Below are positions 33,389 to 43,370 of a stretch of 64,000 bases of DNA, in pieces; position 1 is the first letter of the stretch, and each line of letters starts with the position of its first letter. The DNA is taken from NCBI GenBank assembly GCA_020636745.1, contig JACJXH010000006.1, forward strand, positions 1-64,000. The letters are read 5' to 3'. The notes below the pieces were generated by a model, which worked only from the letters and a program-made list of their open reading frames with translations, was not told the DNA's origin and made no database searches. The stretch is from Lentimicrobiaceae bacterium. Its GTDB lineage: Bacteria; Bacteroidota; Bacteroidia; Bacteroidales; Lentimicrobiaceae. The translations under genes were made by a program, and so were the position numbers.

Positions 33389-35647
33389 ATGTTGAATAAA
33401 AAATTGTTTCTTTTTTTACTTACCTGCTTTCTGCTAGGCATCAAAATTTCCTTGATGGCTCAGGATTTAAATGATTTTGGGTTTGTTTTCTGGAAAAATC
33501 TACCAGTTAGTGCTTCAAATGTGCAACTTGATAACCCCTGGGCAGGAGGTGTTAACAATGCTCAGTTCGGAAAAATTGATCTGAACCATGATGGTTTCGA
33601 TGATTTGTTGCTGTTTGACAGGCATGGCGACCGGCTATTGCCATTTCTTTATCAACCGGGTGGTAATCAATCTGATTATTTATATGCACCTGAATACAAA
33701 AGATTCTTTCCGGAAATTAAACAGTGGTTTCAGTTGAAGGATTATAATGCTGACGGGCTTCCTGATATTTTTACCTACACCCCCGGAGGAATTATGGTCT
33801 ACAGGAATGTCAGCAGCGATGAGCCGAAATTTGAGAGGGCTGTGTTTCCGTACATAACGTCTTTGCAAGGAAGCATTTTTACCAATTTACTGGTTACTTA
33901 TGTTGATTATCCTGCCATTGAAGATTTGGATAATGACGGAGATCTTGACATTTTGACTTTCTGGGGTTTAGGCTCTTATGTGGAGTTGCATCGGAATATG
34001 TCGGTTGAATTATATGGAAATGCAGATTCATTGGTTTACCATAAGGTTGATTTTTGCTGGGGCCGCTTTGCTGAAAATCCTGAATCTAACCTGATATATC
34101 TCGATACATGCTTCAATAAATCAATGAATCAGCCAGGTAAAAATGACCCTAAACATACAGGATCAACGTTTACTTTGCTAGACATGAACGGTGATCATGT
34201 TCTTGACTTATTGCTGGGCGATGTGGATTACAGTGATGCGGTGCCATTGCTCAACGGTGGTGATAATTTTAATGCTGTGATGGTGGAGCAGTTGCCATTT
34301 TATCCCTTAAATGAGCCTATTGCCCTGTGGTCTTTCCCTTTGACTGAACACATTGACCTGGAGAATACCGGCAAACCTCAGCTTGTGGTTTCTCCTTTTG
34401 ACCCGGGCCTGATGAAATCAGAAGGGTCGGAAAGTGTATGGCTGTATGAGAACGTGTCTGTTTCTGATGTTCCTGATTTCAGGCTGAAAACAAAATCTTT
34501 TATTCAGAATTCGATGATTGAAACGGGTGTTGGATCATATCCGGTTTTTGCCGATGTGAATAGTGATGGACTGATTGATTTGGTTGTGGGAAATTATGGA
34601 CTTTTCGATACCTGTATTCTTAATTTGTCAGGTCAGTTAAAGTGCTATTATACGTCGGTTTTGCAGCTGTATCTTAATACAGGAACAATGGATAATCCGG
34701 CATTTACATTAATTGACAATGATTTTGCAAATGTTTCGCAACTGGAGCTTCTGGCTGCTTATCCTGCTTTTTTTGATATTGATAATGACGGAGATTTGGA
34801 TATGCTGATAGGGGAGAGTGAAGGATATTTTCATCTGTTCTCTAATTCTGCAGGACCCGGAAATCTTCCTGTTTTTGAATCTCCGGTTTTGTCATATCAG
34901 AATTTAAAAACAGACGGGTATAGTGCCCCGGTTTTTATTGATATTGATAAGGATGGACTGGCAGATATTGTTTCAGGTTCGGCAAGTGGAAAGTTTTCAT
35001 GGTTTCGGAATGCCGGCTCGCCAACTCAGCCTGATTTTAAATTGATTACCGATTTTTTGGGTAAAGTGAATGTAACAGATGAAATGTTATCATACAAGGG
35101 GTACAGCATTCCTGCCTTTATTGAGATGGAGTCAGGCAATTTAAAGCTACTTTCAGGCTCTGAAACGGGCTTATTAAAATATTTTTCGGGGATTTCGGCC
35201 GATACTTCCCAGGCTTTCGTTTTGCAGGATGCCCATTTTATGTATCTGACCGAAGGTATCCGTACTGCACCGGCCTGGGCTGATCTCAATCATGATGGTT
35301 ATCCTGATTTGGCCATAGGAAATTATGCAGGAGGCGTTAGTTTATACAAAGGGACTCCTCCGGGGCCAGCGGGGATTCAGCCGCAGTCATTAAAACAGAA
35401 ATCCCGGATTCGTATATCTCCCAATCCGGGGAATGGTATTTTTGATATGGAGATTATGAAAGATGGAGAATGGCAGGTGGAATTGTACAGTTCAACTGGG
35501 CGTATCATAAAAAAATTCCCGGCCAAAGGCTTTACTGCTCAAAAAGTAAGCATAGAAAAGCCCTGCTCAGGAATAGTTTTTATTAAAGCAACCGCCACCG
35601 GAATTGCCGGAGAGCAATTGTTTGGGAAAGCCGTAATTATTCAATAA
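33389..35647 (+). CDS. T9SS cargo protein with FG-GAP/VCBS-like calcium repeats
   Basis: The signal peptide ends near residue 24 (SLMAQ). The body has at least eight DxDxDG-type repeats (DLNHDGFDDLLL, DLDNDGDLDILTF, DIDNDGDLDMLIGE, DLNHDGYPDLAIG) spaced as in FG-GAP/VCBS beta-propellers that bind calcium. The last about 80 residues (ISPNPGNGIF, then GIVFIKATAT) are a type A C-terminal sorting domain for type IX secretion, so the protein should reach the cell surface or medium. The ligand is unknown. Its 3' end overlaps the convergent gene by 11 bases. Confidence 0.88.
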   Translation: MLNKKLFLFLLTCFLLGIKISLMAQDLNDFGFVFWKNLPVSASNVQLDNPWAGGVNNAQFGKIDLNHDGFDDLLLFDRHGDRLLPFLYQPGGNQSDYLYAPEYKRFFPEIKQWFQLKDYNADGLPDIFTYTPGGIMVYRNVSSDEPKFERAVFPYITSLQGSIFTNLLVTYVDYPAIEDLDNDGDLDILTFWGLGSYVELHRNMSVELYGNADSLVYHKVDFCWGRFAENPESNLIYLDTCFNKSMNQPGKNDPKHTGSTFTLLDMNGDHVLDLLLGDVDYSDAVPLLNGGDNFNAVMVEQLPFYPLNEPIALWSFPLTEHIDLENTGKPQLVVSPFDPGLMKSEGSESVWLYENVSVSDVPDFRLKTKSFIQNSMIETGVGSYPVFADVNSDGLIDLVVGNYGLFDTCILNLSGQLKCYYTSVLQLYLNTGTMDNPAFTLIDNDFANVSQLELLAAYPAFFDIDNDGDLDMLIGESEGYFHLFSNSAGPGNLPVFESPVLSYQNLKTDGYSAPVFIDIDKDGLADIVSGSASGKFSWFRNAGSPTQPDFKLITDFLGKVNVTDEMLSYKGYSIPAFIEMESGNLKLLSGSETGLLKYFSGISADTSQAFVLQDAHFMYLTEGIRTAPAWADLNHDGYPDLAIGNYAGGVSLYKGTPPGPAGIQPQSLKQKSRIRISPNPGNGIFDMEIMKDGEWQVELYSSTGRIIKKFPAKGFTAQKVSIEKPCSGIVFIKATATGIAGEQLFGKAVIIQ

Positions 35648-36101
35648 TAGCGTTTGCCGGTGGAGTCGTTGGTTCTTCCAGAAGTCCGAGTTCAAGCACT
35701 CTTTTGTCGAAATTAATGGTTGCTTTGCAGTGTTTTAGCAAATCGCAACCCAGTAGACCGTCAATTTGAGGATTGCCCATGCCTCTGAATGATCGGTTGG
35801 TTATGCCGAGGTCAATTGACGAAATTTTATAATTATTGATCACAACTGAGCCAATTTCCATTTTTTCGATGGTAGCAACATGGCTGTAAATGCTGGTTGC
35901 ACCCGGAATAAGATTGCGACGTGAACTGCGTTTAAGTTCTGTCTGACTCACAAATTTCTGAAGATGGTCTGAATCAAGCACTGTTTTTGGAGCACTTGTG
36001 TCAACCAATAGCAGGGCGGGTTTGTCATTAATAATTACTCTTGCAAGTAAGTTGTACCCTCCTGTTTCAAAATTGAGTTGAATTAAATTTAGAGATGTCA
36101 T
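35637..36101 (-). CDS. Retropepsin-like aspartic protease family protein (clan AA)
   Basis: The 154-residue protein has the single-lobe retropepsin layout: strand LLLVDTSAPKTVL with the catalytic Asp34 in DTSA, the flap-like middle, then IDGLLGCDLLKHCKATINF near the end (the ILG-type second motif). The signal peptide is absent. The motif is intact, so it could be active as a homodimer. It lies 50 bases downstream of the LOG-family gene on the same strand. Compare the degenerate copy fused to the PorE-like protein at 26807. Confidence 0.75.
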   Translation of the reverse strand: MTSLNLIQLNFETGGYNLLARVIINDKPALLLVDTSAPKTVLDSDHLQKFVSQTELKRSSRRNLIPGATSIYSHVATIEKMEIGSVVINNYKISSIDLGITNRSFRGMGNPQIDGLLGCDLLKHCKATINFDKRVLELGLLEEPTTPPANAIIE

Positions 36102-36151
36102 GTCGTAATTGTTTAAGGTTTATAATTAAGAGACGAGATTCCCGGCTTGCC

Positions 36152-36871
36152 TCAGAAATTCGGTTTCAATGCGTATTTATTGTAATAAGTTTCGATTGTT
36201 TGTACAGCTTCTTCGGCGGTGTCAACCATTGAAAAAATTTTGAGATCGTCGTTGCTGATATTCTTTTCGTTCAGCATTTTTTGTTCAATCCAATCAAACA
36301 AGCCCTTCCAGTATTCTTTCGAAACGAGAACAATAGGAAATCTCACTGCTTTATGTGTTTGAATCAAGGTAATTGCTTCAAAAAGTTCGTCGAGCGTTCC
36401 ATATCCGCCGGGTAAAACAATGTACCCCTGCGAGTATTTCATAAACATTACCTTTCTTACAAAAAAGTAGTCAAAATTTAAGAGTTTATCAGGGTCGATA
36501 AACGGATTTGCACTTTGTTCAAAAGGTAATTCTATGTTCAATCCAACTGATTTGCCTCCGCCAAAATGAGCGCCCTTATTGGCTGCTTCCATAATACCGG
36601 GGCCTCCGCCTGATATAACGCCAAAGCCTTTTTTGGTGAGCATATAAGCAATTTCTTCAGCCAGTTTATAGTATCGGTTGCTGGCCGGAGTTCTCGCAGA
36701 GCCAAAAATGGTCACACACGGGCCTATTCTACCAAGCTTTTCAAAGCCTTCAACAAATTCAGCCATTATCTTAAAAACAGCCCATGAATCGCTGGTCATG
36801 ATTTCATTCCAGCTTTTGGGCGTAATGGCTTCTCTGATTCTGTCGTCTTCGTTTAGGCCGTCAGCGTACAT
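36152..36871 (-). CDS. LOG family (TIGR00730-type) nucleotide 5'-monophosphate phosphoribohydrolase
   Basis: The 239-residue protein has the two LOG signatures SGGGPGIMEAANKGA and LPGGYGTLDE, which form the nucleotide-binding and catalytic site. Members cleave the N-glycosidic bond of nucleotide monophosphates (cytokinin activation in plants, IMP/AMP nucleosidase-like in bacteria). They were formerly misnamed lysine decarboxylases. It is cytosolic. It probably forms a unit with the protease-like gene downstream. Confidence 0.92.
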   Translation of the reverse strand: MYADGLNEDDRIREAITPKSWNEIMTSDSWAVFKIMAEFVEGFEKLGRIGPCVTIFGSARTPASNRYYKLAEEIAYMLTKKGFGVISGGGPGIMEAANKGAHFGGGKSVGLNIELPFEQSANPFIDPDKLLNFDYFFVRKVMFMKYSQGYIVLPGGYGTLDELFEAITLIQTHKAVRFPIVLVSKEYWKGLFDWIEQKMLNEKNISNDDLKIFSMVDTAEEAVQTIETYYNKYALKPNF

Positions 36872-36967
36872 AAGAGATTTAAAGTATTTTGAAAATTACT
36901 TAAAAAAAATCAGGCGGTAAATATACAAATTATTCAATTAATTTACAATTATAAATTTAATTGAGGT

Positions 36968-39856
36968 TTATATGGAGTTTAAGTGCTTAACTAATTCCTC
37001 TTTGATATATATTCCTGTAAGACTTGTTGCATTTTTTGTAACCTGTTCAGGAGTGCCTTCGGCCACAATTTGTCCGCCCCGTTTACCACCGCCCGGGCCC
37101 AGGTCAACAATATGATCAGCCACTTTTATAACTTCCATATTGTGTTCAATGACCAGGACTGTATTTCCCCTGTCAACCAGTCTGTTGAGCACGCCCAATA
37201 GTACATTCACGTCTTCAAAATGCAATCCGGTGGTTGGCTCATCGAGAATGTAAAGTGTTTTGCCGGTATCTTTTTTTGATAACTCGGTGGCAAGTTTTAC
37301 GCGCTGGGCTTCACCGCCTGAAAGTGTGGTTGATTGCTGACCAAGTGTGATGTATCCAAGCCCGACTTCTTTTAGTGTTCTTATTTTCTGAAGTATGGAT
37401 GGAATATTTTCAAAGAATTCGACAGCCTGGTTGATGGTTAGATTCAAAATGTCATTGATGGATTTTCCTTTAAACCTTACTTCAAGGGTTTCCCGGTTAT
37501 AGCGTTTGCTGTTGCAATTTTCGCAGGGGACCTGAACATCAGGCAGGAAATTCATTTCAATTACCCTGACTCCGGCTCCTTTGCAGGTTTCACATCTGCC
37601 ACCTTTCACGTTAAATGAAAACCGGCCGGCCTGGTATCCTCTGATTTTAGATTCAGGCAATGACGCAAACAATTTGCGGATATCATCAAAAACTCCGGTG
37701 TAAGTCGCCGGATTGGATCGTGGAGTGCGGCCAATAGGCGATTGGTCAATTTCTATTACTTTGTCAAGATTTTCAAGCCCTTGAATACTTGAATAGTGCA
37801 AAGGTTTTTTATCTGACCTGTAAAAATGCTGGCTGAGAATAGGGTAGAGCGTTTCGTTGATGAGTGTTGATTTTCCGCTCCCCGAAACGCCGGTTATGCA
37901 GTTGAAAACGCCGAGCGGTAATTTAAGGGTTACATTCTGCAGGTTGTTACCTGAGGCCCCTTTGAGTACCAGATTGTTGCCATTGCTTTTTCTTCTGTGT
38001 GCCGGAATTTCAATTTTTCTTGTTCCATTCAGGTATTGGCAGGTTATTGAATTAAATTTCGGCAATTCGGCAGGTGTGCCGGCTGCTACAATTTTACCTC
38101 CGTGAATTCCTGCACCCGGGCCAATGTCAATTACGTAATCGGCAGATAAGATCATGTCCTGATCATGTTCCACTACAATCACTGAGTTTCCAACATCGCG
38201 CAAATCCTGCAGTGCCTGAATAAGCTTTTGATTGTCGCGTTGATGAAGTCCAATACTGGGCTCGTCAAGAATGTAAAGAACGCCAACCAATTGTGAGCCG
38301 ATTTGGGTTGCCAGGCGTATACGCTGGGCTTCGCCTCCCGATAAACTACCTGCAGGGCGGTTAATCGTAAGATAATCAAGACCCACATTTAATAAAAATT
38401 GAATCCGGTTTTTAATTTCTCTTACAATCTCGTGGGCTACCAGCCGGTGGCGTTCGTCTGAGAAGAGATCTTCGCGGCTGAACCATTCGTCAAGTGAACT
38501 TAAGTCAAGCTCAGCCAAATCTGCTATGGTTTTTCCCCCAATTTTAAAGTTTAGTGATTCGGATTTAAGCCTTGCACCTTTACATTCAGGACATTCTACA
38601 TAATTCATAAAGTTGCTGGCCCATTTCCTTACACCGCTGGCTCCGTTTTCAACAGCCTGTGTGGCTATATAATTGACGATGCCTTCAAAATTCAGTGAAT
38701 AGGACGAGGTAACTCCAAGGTATTCATTCTTAACCTTCAGCACTTCGTCGGTTCCATAAAGAATGGCATGAATGGCTGATTCCGGAATTTCGCTAATGGG
38801 AGTATCAAGCTTAAAGCCGTATTTTTCGCCCAGCGCCTCTATTTGCCTGAATATCCAGGTGGTTTTGGCTTCGCCCAAAGGTGCTATTCCTCCTTTTTTG
38901 ATGCTTTTTTTGGGATCCGGAATGATTTTATTGAGGTCAACTTCGGTAATTGTGCCCAGTCCGTTGCAATGCGGACATGCGCCATAAGGAGAGTTAAAAG
39001 AAAACGAATTGGGCTCTGGCTCGTCAAAGGCAGCTCCTGTGGCAGGATCCATCAGCTTTTTACTCAGGTATCGGATGTCGCCTGAAGCAGGCTCAATCAT
39101 CATAATGGTTCCTTTGCCTTGTCTGAGGGCAGTTTGTACCGATGAATTGATGCGCTGCACATTTTTTTCTTTTACCTGCGTTTTGTCAACAACCAACTCT
39201 ATATCATGCGTTTTGTATCGGTCGAGCTGTAGCCCAAAACTGATTTCACGCAGTTCACCATCGATTCTCACTCTTAAAAAGCCTTGCTTGCGAAGTTGTT
39301 CGAACAATTCTCTATAATGTCCTTTTCTGCCTTTAACAAGCGGAGCTAGAATGATGATTTCCTTCTCATCGAACAATTCATGGATAAGATCGATGATTTT
39401 TTGTTCAGAATATTTGACTAACGGAAGGCCTGTAACCGGCGATATGGCCTCAGACGCCCGGGCGAATAAAAGGCGCATAAAGTCATAAATTTCGGTGATG
39501 GTTCCAACTGTTGAGCGCGGGTTTCGTGAAGTTGACTTTTGCTCAATAGAAATAACCGGGCTTAGCCCGTTAATCTCATCAACATCAGGGCGTTCTAAAT
39601 TGCCAATAAACTGCCGGGCATAAGCTGAAAATGTTTCCATGTAGCGGCGTTGTCCTTCGGCATAAATGGTGTCAAAAGCCAGTGATGATTTTCCGCTGCC
39701 ACTTAACCCGGTAATAACTACAAGGCTGTTGCGGGGAATGGTGAGGTCAATGTTCTGAAGATTATGCACCCGTGCTCCGAATATTTCAAGCTGTTCTTCA
39801 GGGTCATTTAATGACTCACGGGGTATGTTGGGGGTATGCTGATTGTTTTGATTCAT
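36968..39856 (-). CDS. uvrA: Excinuclease ABC subunit A
   Basis: The DNA-damage recognition ATPase of nucleotide excision repair, 962 residues, has two ABC modules: GLSGSGKSSLAFDT and GVSGSGKSTLINET as Walker A motifs, the signatures SLSGGEAQRIRLATQIG and TLSGGEAQRVKLATEL, and the zinc motifs CPHCNGLG and CETCKGAGVR...CENCNSKRYN. The chain is complete. It lies 21 bases after the lytic transglycosylase gene, so the two are likely co-transcribed. Confidence 0.98.
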   Translation of the reverse strand: MNQNNQHTPNIPRESLNDPEEQLEIFGARVHNLQNIDLTIPRNSLVVITGLSGSGKSSLAFDTIYAEGQRRYMETFSAYARQFIGNLERPDVDEINGLSPVISIEQKSTSRNPRSTVGTITEIYDFMRLLFARASEAISPVTGLPLVKYSEQKIIDLIHELFDEKEIIILAPLVKGRKGHYRELFEQLRKQGFLRVRIDGELREISFGLQLDRYKTHDIELVVDKTQVKEKNVQRINSSVQTALRQGKGTIMMIEPASGDIRYLSKKLMDPATGAAFDEPEPNSFSFNSPYGACPHCNGLGTITEVDLNKIIPDPKKSIKKGGIAPLGEAKTTWIFRQIEALGEKYGFKLDTPISEIPESAIHAILYGTDEVLKVKNEYLGVTSSYSLNFEGIVNYIATQAVENGASGVRKWASNFMNYVECPECKGARLKSESLNFKIGGKTIADLAELDLSSLDEWFSREDLFSDERHRLVAHEIVREIKNRIQFLLNVGLDYLTINRPAGSLSGGEAQRIRLATQIGSQLVGVLYILDEPSIGLHQRDNQKLIQALQDLRDVGNSVIVVEHDQDMILSADYVIDIGPGAGIHGGKIVAAGTPAELPKFNSITCQYLNGTRKIEIPAHRRKSNGNNLVLKGASGNNLQNVTLKLPLGVFNCITGVSGSGKSTLINETLYPILSQHFYRSDKKPLHYSSIQGLENLDKVIEIDQSPIGRTPRSNPATYTGVFDDIRKLFASLPESKIRGYQAGRFSFNVKGGRCETCKGAGVRVIEMNFLPDVQVPCENCNSKRYNRETLEVRFKGKSINDILNLTINQAVEFFENIPSILQKIRTLKEVGLGYITLGQQSTTLSGGEAQRVKLATELSKKDTGKTLYILDEPTTGLHFEDVNVLLGVLNRLVDRGNTVLVIEHNMEVIKVADHIVDLGPGGGKRGGQIVAEGTPEQVTKNATSLTGIYIKEELVKHLNSI

Positions 39857-39877
39857 TATTCAATCCGATCCGGTAAT

Positions 39878-40888
39878 TCAGGGTTTCTGCAGAGGCAATT
39901 CTTCGCCTTTTTGGCCAAATATTGCATCCGGGTTTTCTGTTTCAGATATCAGTTTCTTATAGGAAGTGTATCCGCTTTGCGGCAATTCGATCTGGTAAGT
40001 TTTGCGTTCTTTATTTATAAGCTGATCGGTTCTTAACCATGGATTGAACTCTTTCAATATCCTGTAATTGACTTTATTCTGGTTTGCAAAGGTAATGAGA
40101 TCTGTAATACTGGTGTCAACCGAAATGCTATAGGTGGGGATTACCGGATACAAATCTTTCTCACGAAGATAAAAGCCATATTCTGTTGGCTTTTCAATGA
40201 TAAGTTTCATGGCCAGTATTCTGAAAATGTATCTGGAAGTTTCGGCATTCAGATATAAATCAAAATAATTGTCAGCTTTTTGGCGGTTCAGTTCTTTGCT
40301 AATACGCCCGGGACCCGCATTGTATGAAGCTGCTGCCAGAGTCCAGTTATTGTATGAGTTGTAAGATGCCCTGAGGTATTTGCAGGCTGCTTCGGTTGAT
40401 TTTGCCGCATGGTACCGCTCGTCAACCTGCTCGTTTACTTCAAGTCCGTACTGGCGGCCGGTTTTGTCAAGAAATTGCCAGAAACCCGACGCATTGGACG
40501 GGGAAACTACATTTATAAGACCACTTTCTATTAAAGCCAGATATTTAAAGTCATCGGGAATGTTATTCTTTTTCAGAATGGGCTCGATTAAAGGGAAATA
40601 GCGGGCAGCTCTCTTGATGAGAAGTAGGGTGTTGGAGTGCCAGTAAGTGTTAACCAGTAATTCGCGGTCAAGCCCCTCCCTCACATAATATAAATCCATA
40701 GGGACTTGTTCCCCTGCAAATGCAAGCGTATCGGGAAGTGCAATTGCCTGAACCCTGTTGTGTGCAGCAAACGATTCGCGGTATTGTGTGTCGTTTTGCT
40801 TGTGGTTGCCGGTAAAACAAAGAAATGTGAACAGAGATCCTGCCAGGAATACAATGAAAAATATAATCAGGGGTTTGCGAAATGTCAT
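39878..40888 (-). CDS. Lytic transglycosylase (SLT domain, MltD-like)
   Basis: The start at MTFRKPLIIFF is chosen because it puts the membrane/signal helix at the N-terminus; an ATG 33 bases upstream is possible. The SLT domain shows YLALIESGL with the catalytic Glu, SPSNASGFWQF and AAASYNAGPGRI. The C-terminal about 60 residues (ITFANQNKVNYRILKEFNP) look like a weak LysM. It cleaves peptidoglycan between MurNAc and GlcNAc in the periplasm. Pairing with uvrA is odd but may only reflect operon packing. Confidence 0.9.
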   Translation of the reverse strand: MTFRKPLIIFFIVFLAGSLFTFLCFTGNHKQNDTQYRESFAAHNRVQAIALPDTLAFAGEQVPMDLYYVREGLDRELLVNTYWHSNTLLLIKRAARYFPLIEPILKKNNIPDDFKYLALIESGLINVVSPSNASGFWQFLDKTGRQYGLEVNEQVDERYHAAKSTEAACKYLRASYNSYNNWTLAAASYNAGPGRISKELNRQKADNYFDLYLNAETSRYIFRILAMKLIIEKPTEYGFYLREKDLYPVIPTYSISVDTSITDLITFANQNKVNYRILKEFNPWLRTDQLINKERKTYQIELPQSGYTSYKKLISETENPDAIFGQKGEELPLQKP

Positions 40889-41204
40889 TTTTATGTGAAG
40901 TTTTTGAAGTGTTTGTGCCAATGCCTGGTGCTGATGATATGATAACGTTTTAAAGCGCAGTTTCGTTTGTGTAAATCTTACTTTCGGCAGTTTTATTTGT
41001 AGCCGGTGCTGTTATGCAGTGGTTTGGCAGTAATATTTACTGATTATGAGTTTTACGCTTTTATATGGGAAGCGTTGTATAGAGAATCCCTGCTTTTATT
41101 CAACAGGGTGCAGGAGTGTTGTATTGACCTTATTTACCCGGAAATGCGTTGTCCGGGCAATCTCTGGTTTCATCGAAAGGCCAGTAAATAGAATGTTGTT
41201 TTTT

Positions 41205-41747
41205 TTAAAATATATGACCCAGTTCACTGAACAAGGGCGCAACTACATCTTTGGCAGAAAGAATCGGATTGTTGTTTCCCCAATGGATATTGAGGTCGGG
41301 ATCGTCCCATCTCACGCTTCCTTCAGATTCTTTGTTATAAATGTTGGTGCATTTGTAGAAAAAGACTGTATTGTCCTCAAGCGTAAGAAAACCATGAGCA
41401 AATCCGGCAGGAATCCAATACATCCATTTGTTGTGCTCAGTGAGTTCTATGGCAGCCCATTTACCATACCAGGGAGAGCCTTGCCTGAGATCAACCGCTA
41501 CATCAAGCACAGCACCCCGCATTACCCTAACCAGTTTACCCTGCGCAAAAGGGGGTTTCTGAAAATGCAGGCCTCGCAAAACTCCTTTCATCGATTTGCT
41601 CTCGTTGTCCTGAACAAAATTTGCATCAATTCCTGCATTCATGAATTTTTGCTTGTTGTATGATTCGAAAAAATAACCACGCTCATCGGCAAATACCTGT
41701 GGCTTAATGATGAGGACATCGGGAATTTCGGTGGGAACAATTTCCAT
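41205..41747 (-). CDS. rfbC: dTDP-4-dehydrorhamnose 3,5-epimerase
   Basis: The start MEIVPTEIPDVLII gives 180 residues, the family length; the longer open frame upstream is not typical. The cupin core has the active-site His in GVLRGLHFQ, then GKLVRVMRGAVLDVAVDLR, and WIPAGFAHGFLTL. It acts in dTDP-L-rhamnose synthesis, a sugar used by surface polysaccharides. rfbA, rfbB and rfbD are not nearby. The glycosyltransferase at 12711 is a distant possible user. Confidence 0.93.
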   Translation of the reverse strand: MEIVPTEIPDVLIIKPQVFADERGYFFESYNKQKFMNAGIDANFVQDNESKSMKGVLRGLHFQKPPFAQGKLVRVMRGAVLDVAVDLRQGSPWYGKWAAIELTEHNKWMYWIPAGFAHGFLTLEDNTVFFYKCTNIYNKESEGSVRWDDPDLNIHWGNNNPILSAKDVVAPLFSELGHIF

Positions 41748-41847
41748 AAAAGTAAAGGTTGGATGAATAAGTTGATGGTTGTATTCTCGTTGAGCTTTAT
41801 TGCAACTGAGGGTGTAAATATACTGAATCCTTTTGGTCTGATAAAGA

Positions 41848-41883
41848 AACAACCTTCCGGAATTTTTAGCCCGGAAGGTTGTT
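41848..41883 (-). terminator. Terminator of lpd
   Basis: A perfect 13-base stem, AACAACCTTCCGG (41848-41860) with CCGGAAGGTTGTT (41871-41883), lies 24 bases beyond the lpd stop and is followed by a T-rich stretch. Confidence 0.75.
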
Positions 41884-41907
41884 GAAACTAATCAATCAGT
41901 TGACTGA

Positions 41908-43299
41908 TTATATGTGAATTACTTCATCATAAGCGGCTGCAACCGCCTCCATAATGGCTTCTGACATGGTAGGATGCGGATGTACGGATTTGATGATTTC
42001 TTCACCGGTTGTTTCCAGTTTGCGGGCAACAACAACTTCGGCAATCATTTCAGTAACATTATCGCCAATCAGGTGGGCTCCCAGCCATTCGCCATATTTT
42101 GCATCAAAAATAACTTTTACAAAGCCTTCTTTTGAACCGGCTGCACTGGCTTTACCGGAAGCAGAGTAGGGGAATTTACCAACTTTAACATCGTAACCGG
42201 CTTCACGGGCTGCTTTTTCGGTCATGCCTACTGATGCAATTTCGGGATGTGTGTATGTACAGCCCGGGATATTGCCATAGTTGATGGGCTCAACATGTTT
42301 GCCGGCAATTTTTTCAACACATAAAATGCCTTCATGCGATGCTACATGAGCCAGTGCCGGCCCGTGAACGATATCTCCAATGGCATATACTCCTTCAACG
42401 TTGGTGCGATAATAATCGTCAACTATAACTTTGCCTTTTTCAGTCAGAACACCGGTCTCTTCAAGTCCGAGGCCTTCAAGATTGGTTGCAATGCCAACAG
42501 CTGAAAGGACAATTTCTGCTTCAATAACTTCTTCTCCTTTTTTGGTTTTTACAGTCACTTTGCACAGGTCGCCACTGGTGTCAACTGATTCAACAGTAGA
42601 AGAGGTCATGACTTTCATTCCCGATTTTTTGAAACTGCGCTCCAGCTGTTTGGAAACTTCTTCGTCTTCAATGGGAACTACATTCGGCATAAACTCAACC
42701 AGTGTTACTTTTGTGCCAATGGCATTGTAAAAGTAGGCAAACTCAGATCCAATGGCTCCTGAACCTACCACAACCATGCTTTCAGGCTTTTGGGGAAGTG
42801 TCATGGCTTCACGGTAGCCAATAATTTTTTTTCCATCCTGCTTCAGGTTTGGCAATTCGCGTGAACGGGCGCCGGTAGCAAGGATGATATGTGCAGCCTG
42901 ATAATCGGTTTTGTTTCCGTCAGCGTCTGTAACTTCAACAATTTTGCCGGGCTTAAGCTTTCCTGAGCCGCTAATTACTTCAATTTTATTTTTTTTGAAA
43001 AGAAACTGAATGCCCTTGCTCATGCCTTCGGCTACGCCACGGCTGCGTTTTACAATGGCTTCAAAATCTGCACTCACTTCGCCGTTGATGCTGATTCCAT
43101 AGTCTGCTGCATGTTTTGCGTACTCAAATACCTGCGCACTTTTAAGCAGAGCTTTCGTTGGGATACATCCCCAGTTGAGACAGATGCCTCCAAGCTCAGA
43201 ACGTTCAACAACGCCAACTTTAAAGCCAAGTTGAGATGCTCTGATAGCAGCTACATAACCGCCGGGACCAGAACCAATTACTATTACATCGTAATTCAT
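41908..43299 (-). CDS. lpdA: Dihydrolipoyl dehydrogenase
   Basis: The E3 flavoprotein of 2-oxoacid dehydrogenase and/or glycine cleavage complexes. The start MNYDVIVIGSGPGG gives 463 residues. The redox disulfide is Cys40-Cys45 in GGICLNWGCIPTK. A second nucleotide motif, GSGAIGSEFAYF, binds NAD. The C-terminal catalytic HPHPTMSEAIMEA is present. No other complex subunit is adjacent. A palindrome overlaps its predicted promoter. Confidence 0.96.
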   Translation of the reverse strand: MNYDVIVIGSGPGGYVAAIRASQLGFKVGVVERSELGGICLNWGCIPTKALLKSAQVFEYAKHAADYGISINGEVSADFEAIVKRSRGVAEGMSKGIQFLFKKNKIEVISGSGKLKPGKIVEVTDADGNKTDYQAAHIILATGARSRELPNLKQDGKKIIGYREAMTLPQKPESMVVVGSGAIGSEFAYFYNAIGTKVTLVEFMPNVVPIEDEEVSKQLERSFKKSGMKVMTSSTVESVDTSGDLCKVTVKTKKGEEVIEAEIVLSAVGIATNLEGLGLEETGVLTEKGKVIVDDYYRTNVEGVYAIGDIVHGPALAHVASHEGILCVEKIAGKHVEPINYGNIPGCTYTHPEIASVGMTEKAAREAGYDVKVGKFPYSASGKASAAGSKEGFVKVIFDAKYGEWLGAHLIGDNVTEMIAEVVVARKLETTGEEIIKSVHPHPTMSEAIMEAVAAAYDEVIHI

Positions 43300-43352
43300 A
43301 GATGATTGTTTTTTATAATTTCCGTGTGTCAATGCCGCATTTAATTAGAATG

Positions 43353-43370
43353 TACGTTTACCCAAACGTA
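43353..43370 (-). promoter_or_regulatory. Palindrome over predicted lpd -7 element
   Basis: TACGTTT-ACCC-AAACGTA is a perfect 7+7 inverted repeat (43353-43359 / 43364-43370). Its minus-strand half, TACGTTTG (43363-43370), matches TAnnTTTG. It could be an operator over the lpd promoter; no clear -33 element. Confidence 0.4.

Noticed and set aside
41046..41663. 205-codon plus-strand frame
   Set aside because: Antisense to rfbC, whose cupin motifs are clear on the other strand.
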